NCBI GenBank assembly: GCA_039975755.1 | Contig: JBDWGM010000040.1 | Coordinates: forward strand, 1 to 64,000 | Direction of reading: 5' to 3' | Source of the DNA: JABSSA01 sp039975755 | GTDB taxonomy: Bacteria > Pseudomonadota > Alphaproteobacteria > Rhodobacterales > Rhodobacteraceae | DNA length: 64,000 nt | Shown here: one piece after another, positions 16,784 to 28,452 of the stretch | How the letters are laid out: the number at the start of each line of letters is the position of its first letter | Position numbering within the stretch: position 1 is the stretch's first letter | Notes under the pieces: model-generated | The model's database searches: none | What the model was told of the DNA's origin: nothing | What the model saw: only the letters and a program-made list of their open reading frames with translations | Made by a program: the position numbers and the translations under genes

Positions 16784-17563
16784 GTGACGCGACCTTTTTT
16801 GCCGAACATCATGGTCGCCCCCAATGGGGCACGCCGTGGATACAAAGATCATCCGGCCTTACCCGTCACAGACGATGATATTGTTACAAACGCCAAAGCC
16901 TGCTTTGCCGCAGGCGCTGACGGCATCCATTTACACATTCGCGACGCAGACGGTCTGCATCTTTTGGATGCTGGCCGTTATCAAACGTTGTTGGATCGCC
17001 TTCGCAACGCCGTTCCAGATCTATATCTGCAAGTGACATCCGAAGCTGCAGGTCGGTATGACACGGCGACTCAACAACAAATCATACGCGACCTACAACC
17101 GGATCACGTGTCTGTCGCAATGCGCGAGATGGTGCGCGAACCGACGGATTGGCCAGCAGCCACGGCATTCTATGAATGGGCGAAGCAGGCTGATGTGCAT
17201 GTTCAACATATTGTCTATTCGCAAGAGGAACTGGGCCAGTTCATCGCAGCCTGCAACGCAGGACAAATTCCGGGCAAGCATCATCTGATGCAACTTGTCC
17301 TTGGCACATATGACGGCACACAAATCAGCGAACCAAGCGCACTAATGGGTTTTGTTGATCAGATGGCACAAAGTGACCTAGATTTCGACTGGATGCTGTG
17401 CGCCTTTGGCAAAGAAGAAACAGACTGCCTTGTCCAAGCCGCACGGTTGGGTGGCAAGGCGCGCGTGGGTTTTGAAAATTCGCTTTGGCACGCAGATGGT
17501 TCTGTTGCTCAGGACAATGCGGCGCGGGTTCGAACCGTCTCTGACCTGATCCAAGCATTGTAG
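16784..17563 (+). CDS. BKACE (DUF849) beta-keto acid cleavage enzyme
   Basis: I choose GTG at 16784, one base after the flavin reductase stop, because it gives the standard opening TRPFLPNIMVAPNGARRGYKDH. The 259-residue TIM-barrel matches the 3-keto-5-aminohexanoate cleavage family: AGADGIHLHIRDADG provides the first metal-binding HxH, LYLQVTSEAAGRYD follows, QPDHVSVAMRE and VHVQHIVYS come mid-barrel. It lacks some of the length of the canonical 270-310-residue members. The family condenses a beta-keto acid with acetyl-CoA to give acetoacetate and a new CoA ester. The substrate here is unknown. Confidence 0.82.
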   Translation: MTRPFLPNIMVAPNGARRGYKDHPALPVTDDDIVTNAKACFAAGADGIHLHIRDADGLHLLDAGRYQTLLDRLRNAVPDLYLQVTSEAAGRYDTATQQQIIRDLQPDHVSVAMREMVREPTDWPAATAFYEWAKQADVHVQHIVYSQEELGQFIAACNAGQIPGKHHLMQLVLGTYDGTQISEPSALMGFVDQMAQSDLDFDWMLCAFGKEETDCLVQAARLGGKARVGFENSLWHADGSVAQDNAARVRTVSDLIQAL

Positions 17564-17590
17564 AGCTGCGTTATTCACATCCTAAAATGA

Positions 17591-17618
17591 CAAAATCCCC
17601 GCCACTAAGACGGGGATT
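17591..17618 (-). terminator. Intrinsic terminator between the BKACE gene and the convergent LLM gene
   Basis: A perfect 8-bp stem (AATCCCCG at 17594-17601 with CGGGGATT at 17611-17618) is followed on the minus strand by TTTGTCATTTT, so it mainly ends the LLM transcript. Confidence 0.7.
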
Positions 17619-17643
17619 CAATCGCTGTCGTCTTTCGCTGTGT

Positions 17644-18762
17644 CTAAGCGACTTGCTCTTGTTGCCAATCCAATTCCGACTTGGTGGCTTCCTGCAAGAT
17701 CGGCAGTACCTTTTCAGCACACAGGATCATTGAATCGCGCCCCAATTCAATGTCGGTCCAATCGTGGCCCGCATAAACCAGATGTTTGAACGGGCCCATC
17801 TCTTCGCGCATTGCAAGGATCTGATCAGCAACAGATTCCGCGTCCCCGTGGATCACGAGACGATCCAACACGTAATCCAAAGTCACGTCTTCATCGGGCA
17901 TGTTTTGATCATGCTTGAACAAGTTCAAGCGATTGCCGCGGCGCATCTTTGTGAGCAGTTGCGAATAGTACAAAACATAAGGGCTGCCAGGATCACGCGC
18001 ATAAGCCCGCGCAGTTGCCTGATCTTTGGCGACACAGATGTTCTTGGCCACACGCCAATCGTAATAAGACGGGGTAAAGCCCCCTTGCAAACAGCCTTCA
18101 ACAAAGTTCGGCCAATGGGTAGCGGCCCATTGCGGCAGCAAGAAGTTTCCTGAAATCGGCTGCCAACCCCGTGCAGCCATTGCCGTTACTCCTTTTGAAA
18201 AGGGCGCAACAGCGGTGCCTATGATCGGTGGGTGCGGATCTTGGTAAGGGCGCGGCACGTCGCCTTGACCGATTTCAGGAATGCGGGTGTTTTCAGTGGA
18301 AATATTCCAGAATTCACCTTCAAGATTGTAAGGAGCTTGCCCGGCCCAGATATCGAGCACCATGTTAATGCACTCTAGGAACATGGCGTTGCGGTCTTTC
18401 TTGAGATTGCCGAATATCTCTGCATCCGACATCAGACCACCTGGCGAGATGCCAAAATTCAAACGGCCTTCCAGCATGTGATCCAGCATCGCAATCTCGC
18501 CAGCCACTCGAGCCGGATGCGAATTGGGCATGTTGATCGTGCCGGTACCAAGACGAATTTGCTTTGTCTCGTAGGCAAGACTTGCCAGAAACGCGACAGA
18601 CGAGGTGATGATCTCTGCCTGATCTGTCGTATGCTCACCGCAATACGCTTCGGCGTAGCCCAGACTATCTGCCAGCAAAAACGCCTCGCGGTCCTCTTGC
18701 AACGATTTCGCAATCGGTTTGCCCACCGGGTGAATCGGCATCGTAAAGAATGAAAGCTTCAT
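17644..18762 (-). CDS. LLM class flavin-dependent monooxygenase
   Basis: The 372 residues match full-length bacterial luciferase-like monooxygenases related to the limonene-monooxygenase branch: MKLSFFTMPIHPVGKP, ADSLGYAEAYCGEHTTD, FLASLAYETKQIRLGTGTINMPNSHPARVAGEIAMLDHM, GRLNFGISPGGLMSD, GVTAMAARGWQPISGNFL, and a C-terminal VIHGDAESVADQILAMREEMGPF. These give the FMN-phosphate and substrate loops. It would use reduced flavin from the reductase at 16273-16782. Substrate is unknown. AAAGGAG precedes the ATG. Confidence 0.86.
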   Translation of the reverse strand: MKLSFFTMPIHPVGKPIAKSLQEDREAFLLADSLGYAEAYCGEHTTDQAEIITSSVAFLASLAYETKQIRLGTGTINMPNSHPARVAGEIAMLDHMLEGRLNFGISPGGLMSDAEIFGNLKKDRNAMFLECINMVLDIWAGQAPYNLEGEFWNISTENTRIPEIGQGDVPRPYQDPHPPIIGTAVAPFSKGVTAMAARGWQPISGNFLLPQWAATHWPNFVEGCLQGGFTPSYYDWRVAKNICVAKDQATARAYARDPGSPYVLYYSQLLTKMRRGNRLNLFKHDQNMPDEDVTLDYVLDRLVIHGDAESVADQILAMREEMGPFKHLVYAGHDWTDIELGRDSMILCAEKVLPILQEATKSELDWQQEQVA

Positions 18763-19030
18763 CGTGGTCTCCTTTCATCCATCATCGCCCGACGCGATCC
18801 TTAGAAAAAGTGATAGTTTCTTATGTGGAATATCAAGTTTTTGAGTAGCGAGATAAAACTCTCATGGATGAACTTGCCAATATTAGGAATTCGACCCCCG
18901 AGTGCTGCCTGCATGCACAACACAATTCTTCGTTATTTCTGGTGTAAATTGATGGCTGGGCTATGTATCCATCACATGCGGGTTGTTGCCATCGCTGCGA
19001 AATCATCCTGATAAGAAGGACGCTCTCTTT

Positions 19031-19792
19031 ATGCTCATTTTGTTGTCTCCTGCGAAAAATCTGAATGAAAGCAGGTCCGCCGGCCATGGAACGACAACGC
19101 CTCGTTTTCTGAACCAAGCCGAAGAACTGATTTCCGTCATGCGGGGTTGGTCTGAAGCTGAAATTGCAGATTTAATGAAGGTCTCGCCCAAGATTGCACA
19201 GCTGAATTTTGAACGGTTTTCAAATTGGTCGCGCCAGTCCGGCAAGGCACAAGCGGCTGCGGACATGTTTGATGGAGATGTCTACAAGACTTTGGAAATG
19301 GCAACATTGAACGATGACACCCGCGCCGAAGCATCGCGGCGCCTTAGAATTTTGTCTGGGCTTTATGGGCTTTTGCGACCAACCGATGATGTATGCGCCT
19401 ATCGATTGGAAATGGGACGCAAATTGCCCGGCCATCCGGCAGCAACGCTTTACAAGTTCTGGGGAACCAAAATCGCTGAGGCCTTGGTTGACGATGCCGC
19501 CGCAGCACAAACGGAAACGGTTCTCAACCTCGCATCCGACGAATATGCAAGCTCGGTCAATCGTGCAGCTTTGGGTGAACTGCGTTTTGTGTCGCCACGC
19601 TTTGAAGAAGATCGCAACGGTGTCCGCAAAATGATCTCGTTTTCAGCGAAACGCGCCAGAGGTGCGATGGCCCGTTGGGTTTTGGAAACCGGTTATGAAA
19701 ATGTCGATGACCTCGTGTCATTTGATGTCGGCGGGTATGTCTATGACAAAGATGCCTCAACACCCGAGCGGCCCGTCTTCCTAAAATCTTAA
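19031..19792 (+). CDS. yaaA: Peroxide stress protein YaaA
   Basis: The start is the ATG at 19031 with AAGGA upstream. The 253-residue protein matches YaaA/UPF0246 end to end: MLILLSPAKNLNE at the N-terminus, then SPKIAQLNFERFSNW, LSGLYGLLRPTD, YRLEMGRKL, LNLASDEYASSVN, and the closing SFSAKRARGAMARW. In E. coli YaaA limits free iron under hydrogen peroxide stress. It stands alone; the 268 bases upstream hold no recognisable gene. Confidence 0.93.
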   Translation: MLILLSPAKNLNESRSAGHGTTTPRFLNQAEELISVMRGWSEAEIADLMKVSPKIAQLNFERFSNWSRQSGKAQAAADMFDGDVYKTLEMATLNDDTRAEASRRLRILSGLYGLLRPTDDVCAYRLEMGRKLPGHPAATLYKFWGTKIAEALVDDAAAAQTETVLNLASDEYASSVNRAALGELRFVSPRFEEDRNGVRKMISFSAKRARGAMARWVLETGYENVDDLVSFDVGGYVYDKDASTPERPVFLKS

Positions 19793-19895
19793 AACGAATG
19801 TCCCAGCGGATTAGCCGGGGTTACACAGCCGCTATGCGTTGAAACAGGTCGTGCGCAGTTCCGCGAAATTCCTGACTGCGTCTTAAGCGAAAAGG

Positions 19896-22685
<2,790 letters not shown>

Positions 22686-22760
22686 GACATTTCCCACATA
22701 GCAGCGTGCGAAATCTATCTCATGTGGGTGGTGAAGAAGCTCTTAATTAAACGCTTAATT

Positions 22761-24806
22761 TTAACGTTGGCCTTCACGAAGCCATGCAGCGACGATCAAA
22801 CCACTCGCTAAAAGGAGCACAAGCCAAGGCGGCAAAAGTGACCGCTGACGCACATCAAGGGTTTCGTAAGCCTCGCGCGGCGTCAAACCAATCCAGCCGC
22901 GCCCTGATGCGGGTCGACCTGCGCGTACAGACCGCAACCGAGGCACGCCATCTTCCAAGCGCAATATTCCACCGCGCCACGTGTCAACCAACGGCTGCAA
23001 CACGTCACCACTGGCCACGGTTTGCTCAAATTCACGTGGTGCTGCAGGTCCAAGGCCGATTACTGTGGTCAGGTCACCGTTCTTTAACCGATACAACCCA
23101 ATTTCAGGACCCTCAAAGGTCGTTTCAAAACGACCCGGTCCAGCAGGGGTTAAAGTCAATTCTGTTTCCGTACCATCTGGCCCAGTCACAATCACCGGAG
23201 GCACATCCTCTAGCAAAGTCTGGCGTCGGATCAACATCCGTTGTCCATTTGGATCCGCTGTCAAAGCTTCTTCTTCAAGCTCTGGTTCTTTCATCATCCA
23301 ATGCGCCAGACGACGCAGCATTTCCAGTTGTGGTCCGCCACCTTCGTACCCACGATGCCACAACCACATATGATCAGAGGCAAGCAGCGCAACCCGACCT
23401 TCGCCAACGCGATCCAAGATCAGCAACGGACGGCCATCTATACCTTCCATAACGGTGTTACCGGTTCTGGGTTGCAACTCGATCTGACGCAGCCAACGTC
23501 CCCAATCTCCCGAAGACGGCAAGGCCGTGGTCACAGGATGGCGTTCGCCCAAATCAGTTACTTTCGGCGAATAAGCCTGTTCCAACACACGCGCTGTTGG
23601 TTCAGCCGGCAGCACCGGCCCCAATGGTGATCGAAACAAGCTGTCGGCGCTTGCAAAATCGGGTCCAGCCGCGACCAGAACCGCCCCACCTTCGCGCACG
23701 TACTGCCCAACATTATCGATATACAATGCCGGCAAAATGCCACGACGCTTGTACCGATCAAAAATGATCAGGTCGAAATCGTCGATCTTTTCCAGAAACA
23801 ATTCGCGGGTCGGAAACGCTATCAAGCTAAGTTCTGAGACTGGGACGCCGTCTTGCTTTTCCGGTGGTCGCAAAATCGTAAAGTGCACCAGATCGACGGA
23901 ACTGTCTGACTTGAGCAAATTGCGCCACGTGCGTCCGCCGGGATGCGGTTCGCCGGAGACCAACAGAACCCGCAAACGATCGCGCACGCCGTTCATCTGG
24001 ATCAGTGCGGTATTGTTGCGATCGGTCAATTCGCTGTCTTCGGTCGGAACCGTAAATTGGATGACGTTTCGGCCCCCATGCGGCAACGTAACTGGCACAT
24101 CAATTTCGGTACCGATACGCACGTTAAAACGCTGTGGCGGACCTCCGTCCACGGATACATCAAGCTCTGCCAAACCGTCTTCTGTCTCGGGCACCGCACC
24201 CATGTCTTCGATCTTTAGGGTCAGGGTCACGGCTTCGTCGATAATGGCAAAGGCTGGCGCGCCTGTAACGATCAAACGTCGATCCCAATCAGTTTCCTTG
24301 CCTGTCAGCAACACATGCATAGGTGCTGGCAGACTGACGGGAATATCCTGATCGTGGACTTGCCCGTCGGTTACAGCAACGATCCCAGACACGCGTCCTG
24401 TCGGAAGCTCGGCCAAGGTCGTATTGATCGCGGACAACAAACGCGTTCCAGTGTCGTCCTCGCCGTCTTCCACTTTGATCCGCACAACTTCGGTGTTGTT
24501 CCGGGCCGCCAGAGAGTTTTCAAGATCGGCAAGCGCTTGTTCCGTTTGCGAGGGTCGATCCGAAAGCGATTGGCTGGCTGTTCCATCCTCGGCCAAAATA
24601 ACAATGTCCGTCAGTGCGCCTCGGTCTTCTTGTTGAAAGGATGGTCCAATCAACGCGCCCAGAACAACCAACCCGGCCAAGCCACGCAGGGCCCAACCTT
24701 TTAGACCCCGCCAGACCGCCAAAATAATACCCGCAATCACGATCAGCGCCAAAGCAATCAAAATTGGCAATGGGACCAACGGGTCGATGATAATGCTTGA
24801 GGTCAT
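22761..24806 (-). CDS. Membrane protein with class I amidotransferase-like domain, moxR operon
   Basis: The 681-residue protein has two N-terminal membrane segments (about residues 12-60), an extracytoplasmic region that resembles a von Willebrand A-like fold (TDIVILAEDGTASQSLSD, SGIVAVTDGQVHDQD), an Ig-like stretch, a region related to class I glutamine-amidotransferase folds (LIIFDRYKRRGILPALY, GGAVLVAAGPDFA, GRVALLASDHMWLWHRG), and a C-terminal membrane anchor (LLPPWLVLLLASGLIVAAWL). Its start overlaps the DUF4159 gene by 4 bases. It is the last gene of the moxR-DUF58-DUF4159 operon. Function is not known; it probably works as an envelope-anchored partner of that set. Confidence 0.7.
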   Translation of the reverse strand: MTSSIIIDPLVPLPILIALALIVIAGIILAVWRGLKGWALRGLAGLVVLGALIGPSFQQEDRGALTDIVILAEDGTASQSLSDRPSQTEQALADLENSLAARNNTEVVRIKVEDGEDDTGTRLLSAINTTLAELPTGRVSGIVAVTDGQVHDQDIPVSLPAPMHVLLTGKETDWDRRLIVTGAPAFAIIDEAVTLTLKIEDMGAVPETEDGLAELDVSVDGGPPQRFNVRIGTEIDVPVTLPHGGRNVIQFTVPTEDSELTDRNNTALIQMNGVRDRLRVLLVSGEPHPGGRTWRNLLKSDSSVDLVHFTILRPPEKQDGVPVSELSLIAFPTRELFLEKIDDFDLIIFDRYKRRGILPALYIDNVGQYVREGGAVLVAAGPDFASADSLFRSPLGPVLPAEPTARVLEQAYSPKVTDLGERHPVTTALPSSGDWGRWLRQIELQPRTGNTVMEGIDGRPLLILDRVGEGRVALLASDHMWLWHRGYEGGGPQLEMLRRLAHWMMKEPELEEEALTADPNGQRMLIRRQTLLEDVPPVIVTGPDGTETELTLTPAGPGRFETTFEGPEIGLYRLKNGDLTTVIGLGPAAPREFEQTVASGDVLQPLVDTWRGGILRLEDGVPRLRSVRAGRPASGRGWIGLTPREAYETLDVRQRSLLPPWLVLLLASGLIVAAWLREGQR

Positions 24807-27571
24807 TGGCTGAGCCTATCAAGCAGCGCGGGCACGTGCACCTGATCAGATTTGTAATTGCCGGTCAGGACATGCATCACGATATTGACCCCAAATCGGT
24901 AGGCAAATTCGCGTTGACGTTCACCGCCAAAACCGCGTCCAACCGGAAACATCGGGCTTCCTGCATCAGTCACGGCCCATGCGGCGGCCCAATCGTTGCC
25001 GCCAATCACGACAGGCGTCACACCATCGTTCAAATTACGGAAAGGCACGCCTTCGACCTGCGTCGCATCAGGCGGTGCAGCTTCGACCCACACATCGCGA
25101 CCCAAATGACGACCGGGAAAGTCCTGCAAAAGATAAAAGGTCCGGGTCAGCACATGATCATTCGGAATGGGTTCCAATGCTGGGACATCTAAAGAGGCGG
25201 CCAGCTGTTGCAGCTTTTTGCCATTCGGCGTCGACGCCCCAAACCCTGACACGTTGGCGTCTCTTGTATCAAACAGGATCATCCCACCGGATCGCAGATA
25301 ATCATTCAGCCGGGCATATGCTTCCAACGAGGGGCGCGGCTGATCTGGTGTGATTGGCCAATAGAGCATTGGAAAAAACGCAAGCTCATCAGTCTCCAAA
25401 TTGACGCCAACAGGGGCCGCAGGTTCAATCGACGTGCGGAAAAACAAAACATCCGTCAACCCTTTCAGGCCTGCCATTGATGTTTCGTCAACTTGCCTAT
25501 TGCCCGTTTCAACATAAGCCAAAACCAATTCGGACACCGCATTCAGGGCAAAGTCATCCCCATCACTATCCTGCGCCTGAGACGGCGTGCCGGGAATAAG
25601 CAGAACAGCGGCCAACACCGCCCCAACCACCGCGTTTTGACGTCCGAACAGACGGCCGGACAACGCCAAGGATGCAACGATATCCGCAAGCAGCAATACC
25701 AATGCCAAAGACAATAAATATCCTCCCAAAGGGCGCTCATTTGCGCGGGTCAACCCGGAGACTGGAATGCGTTCGGACCAAGTTGTTGGTGTCAGAGTTG
25801 TATCGGGCGACAGGACATTGCGTGCAATATTTCGATCACCTGATTGGTACAGACCCGGCAACAAGTCCGGACCTGTTGGCGCGTCAATCAAGTCAGCGCC
25901 GTCCACGCCAGGTCGGGTTCCAGCATCGTTCAATCGTCCAAACCCATCCAAAACACGCATCGGTGTCCAAACTGAGCCTGCCAAATCTTCGGCCTGAGGT
26001 GTTCCTGATGCTGCCGCAATCGCAAGGCGTTCCAGCATTCGAACAAACAGGCCGGATAATGGCAGCGTGGACCATTCCGCATTTGCCGTGACATGGAACA
26101 ACACAACCTGTCCCTGACCAATTGATTTGCGCGTTACCAATGGCGTGCCGTCGCTTAGTGCAGCAATGACACGCTCCGCCAAAGTTGGATCGGGTTGTGC
26201 AACAACCTGCGCTGTAATTTCGACATCTGGTGGAACAGCCAAACCGTAAAAAGGCGATTCCTCTGGAAACGGAGCCAGCGTCTTGGGTGTGCCCCAGCTC
26301 ATCGCGCCGCCAACACTGCGCCCGCCTGACCGCAACCGCACCGGCATCAATGGATCTTCTTCGTTACGGCTGACATCGGATGCTGCCACACGTGGCCCTG
26401 CAAACCGCAACAGCATGCCACCTTTTTCGACCCAAGCCGCGATTTGTTCCGCTTCACCATCAGCCAATTTGGCGACATCAGCCAAAACGATCACATCTGG
26501 ATTGGCTGGTAGAATTTCGCTTAGCCCGCCAGTCAACAGATCAGCGTTGTCTTCAAGGGCGCGTTCAAGATAGTGCAGCGGCGAAAGAAGCTCGAGCCCT
26601 TCGCGGCTTTCTAACCCTGCGATCAGCGCGATTTCGCGCCGTTGCAATGCATCATCGCTTAGCGCGACAGAGCCTGCTGACCGCATGCCTTCAATTTCAA
26701 AATGCGTGATCCGTGCTCGCAATTCAGAGGGCAGTGACAATTCAACAGAGGCTTCTTGCCCACCATCTTCAAACTGTGCCGTAACACGGGCCAAAGATGT
26801 CGCGTTCCCAGACGGATCACGACCCTGAGCCAAAATATTTACGTCCTGCGCCACGTCCGCCTGCGAACGCACTGTATTAAGCTCGATCAATCCGTCGACA
26901 TATTTGGCTGGGCGCAATCCGATAGAGTTCGCCACGCCTTCAATCACGCTGACGGCCCCTTGTGTTTCCAGCAAGGCCAGCACGTCATCGCGGGCGTCAT
27001 ATTCGATGCCATCACTAAACCAAATCGTGTCAAACCCTGTGGATTCGTTCAAAGCCGCGCGAATGGCGGACACATCAACGGGCTGCCACGGTTGCGGTTG
27101 AATGCCGGGCAACCGATCCACCAAAGCGTTTGCCGCCAAAAACACCGGAGCTTCCGGGTTGGTCAGTGACAGAATGGCCGCCGGTCGATCTTGCGCAGTT
27201 GCACGGTTCAATTCCGCCTCAATCGCTTCGGAAATTGCACCCCAACGCGGCGCACCAGCCCAGCTGGCATCAAGCGCGATCACCAGTGGTCCGTCGCCCT
27301 GGGCGCCATCCGCGTCCGGATTCAACACCGGACCCGCCAACCCAAGGATCAACCCGGCCACCGCCAACATACGCAACAACAGCAACCACCAAGGTGTCCG
27401 ATCCGTGACGGTTTCATCATCTTGCAACCCAAGCAGCAAAGCCACGCCGGGAAACCGTTGCCGGATCGGCGCAGGTGGGATCGCACGCAAAATCAGCCAC
27501 AAGATCGGCAAAGCCGCCAAAACGATCAATAGCCAAGGAGATAGCCAACCTATGCCTGCTATTGTTGTCAT
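24803..27571 (-). CDS. DUF4159 domain protein with N-terminal BatA-like region
   Basis: The 922-residue protein starts with a BatA-type membrane region (GWLSPWLLIVLAALPILWLILRAIPPAP, then a second segment near 65-85), followed by a vWA-like domain (PLVIALDASWAGAPRW), a region with GATase-like character, more membrane segments near residues 630-690, and a C-terminal DUF4159 domain (LAFFPMLYWPIT, YLRSGGMILFDTRD, DHVLTRTFYLLQDFPGRH, GVNIVMHVLTGNYKSDQVH). Homologues almost always follow moxR and DUF58 genes, as here. It overlaps both neighbours by 4 bases. Molecular function is unknown; a vWA-type scaffold fits the MoxR context. Confidence 0.82.
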   Translation of the reverse strand: MTTIAGIGWLSPWLLIVLAALPILWLILRAIPPAPIRQRFPGVALLLGLQDDETVTDRTPWWLLLLRMLAVAGLILGLAGPVLNPDADGAQGDGPLVIALDASWAGAPRWGAISEAIEAELNRATAQDRPAAILSLTNPEAPVFLAANALVDRLPGIQPQPWQPVDVSAIRAALNESTGFDTIWFSDGIEYDARDDVLALLETQGAVSVIEGVANSIGLRPAKYVDGLIELNTVRSQADVAQDVNILAQGRDPSGNATSLARVTAQFEDGGQEASVELSLPSELRARITHFEIEGMRSAGSVALSDDALQRREIALIAGLESREGLELLSPLHYLERALEDNADLLTGGLSEILPANPDVIVLADVAKLADGEAEQIAAWVEKGGMLLRFAGPRVAASDVSRNEEDPLMPVRLRSGGRSVGGAMSWGTPKTLAPFPEESPFYGLAVPPDVEITAQVVAQPDPTLAERVIAALSDGTPLVTRKSIGQGQVVLFHVTANAEWSTLPLSGLFVRMLERLAIAAASGTPQAEDLAGSVWTPMRVLDGFGRLNDAGTRPGVDGADLIDAPTGPDLLPGLYQSGDRNIARNVLSPDTTLTPTTWSERIPVSGLTRANERPLGGYLLSLALVLLLADIVASLALSGRLFGRQNAVVGAVLAAVLLIPGTPSQAQDSDGDDFALNAVSELVLAYVETGNRQVDETSMAGLKGLTDVLFFRTSIEPAAPVGVNLETDELAFFPMLYWPITPDQPRPSLEAYARLNDYLRSGGMILFDTRDANVSGFGASTPNGKKLQQLAASLDVPALEPIPNDHVLTRTFYLLQDFPGRHLGRDVWVEAAPPDATQVEGVPFRNLNDGVTPVVIGGNDWAAAWAVTDAGSPMFPVGRGFGGERQREFAYRFGVNIVMHVLTGNYKSDQVHVPALLDRLSQ

Positions 27572-28452
27572 GCGCCTGCTCGGCCTCCGTCAAGGGCACG
27601 CCACAACCACAACAACGCGGATTGTGCCGAGGCTTCTGTGTGATGCAATCCGTATTGCCATCCGGCAACTTCGCACAGCGCTTTCAATTCGGATTTCCGT
27701 TCGGCCAGACGATCCAGATAGCGATCTTTTAGGTCTGTGGCCTTAAGTGTTTCGTGGCTGAGTGTTCCACCGACGCTTTCGAAAATTGTTCGCCCGCGAA
27801 ATGGAAACGCTTCTTCGGATGGATCAAGCACCTGCAGCACCACGCCACGCACGCCCCGATCCGCCGCCTTAGTCAAAGCCAACTTGACCTCTTCAATCGG
27901 GCCAAGAAAGTCAGACACAAACACCGCACGCGCATGCGGGATCATTGCCCGATGTTCTGGTGGCGCATAATCATCGTCTGAATCTTCTGAAAACAGTTCA
28001 GCTAGCCGCAGCAATTGCGCATTACCACGTCTGGGCGGCAATCGCGTTCCGGTCAAACCAACACGCTCTCCGCCACGGATCAACAATACGGACAAAGCCA
28101 ACCCGATCAACCGCGCCCGATCCGCTTTGGAACTAAGGTCGCTGGAGCTGGCAAACCGCATAGACGCCGCCTGATCCACCCAAAGCATCACAGATTGGGC
28201 AATCTGCCATTCGCGTTCTCGCACAAACTGCACATCACCCATCGCACTGCGGCGATGATCAATCATCCGTCGACTGTCGCCAATCTGTGCGGGACGGTAT
28301 TGCCAGAAATCATCGCCCATGCCCGCCCGACGTCGACCATGTTCGCCCAAAAGAACTGCACCGGCCAAATGCTCTGCCCTTGCAAGCAAGGGGGGCAAAC
28401 GCGCGGCTTGCTCCTCTGCTTTGGCCCGAAGTTCTAACGGAGACGGTGTCAC
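27568..28452 (-). CDS. DUF58 domain protein (vWA-type MoxR partner)
   Basis: The 294-residue protein shows the DUF58 hallmark YRPAQIGDSRRMIDHRRSAMGD, where the related motif in other members is G-x-D-x-R-x-I-D-W, followed by a von Willebrand A-like fold with QSVMLWVDQAASM and IRGGERVGLTG, and a C-terminal region AVFVSDFLGPIEEVKLALTKAADRGVRGVVLQVLDP. It has no clear membrane segment. It overlaps moxR and the DUF4159 gene by 4 bases each and is presumably the ATPase's direct partner. Confidence 0.88.
   Translation of the reverse strand: MTPSPLELRAKAEEQAARLPPLLARAEHLAGAVLLGEHGRRRAGMGDDFWQYRPAQIGDSRRMIDHRRSAMGDVQFVREREWQIAQSVMLWVDQAASMRFASSSDLSSKADRARLIGLALSVLLIRGGERVGLTGTRLPPRRGNAQLLRLAELFSEDSDDDYAPPEHRAMIPHARAVFVSDFLGPIEEVKLALTKAADRGVRGVVLQVLDPSEEAFPFRGRTIFESVGGTLSHETLKATDLKDRYLDRLAERKSELKALCEVAGWQYGLHHTEASAQSALLWLWRALDGGRAGA

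Noticed and set aside
18823..19011. 62-codon open frame between the LLM gene and yaaA
   Set aside because: No ribosome site, unusual composition for this genome and no recognisable motif; probably chance.
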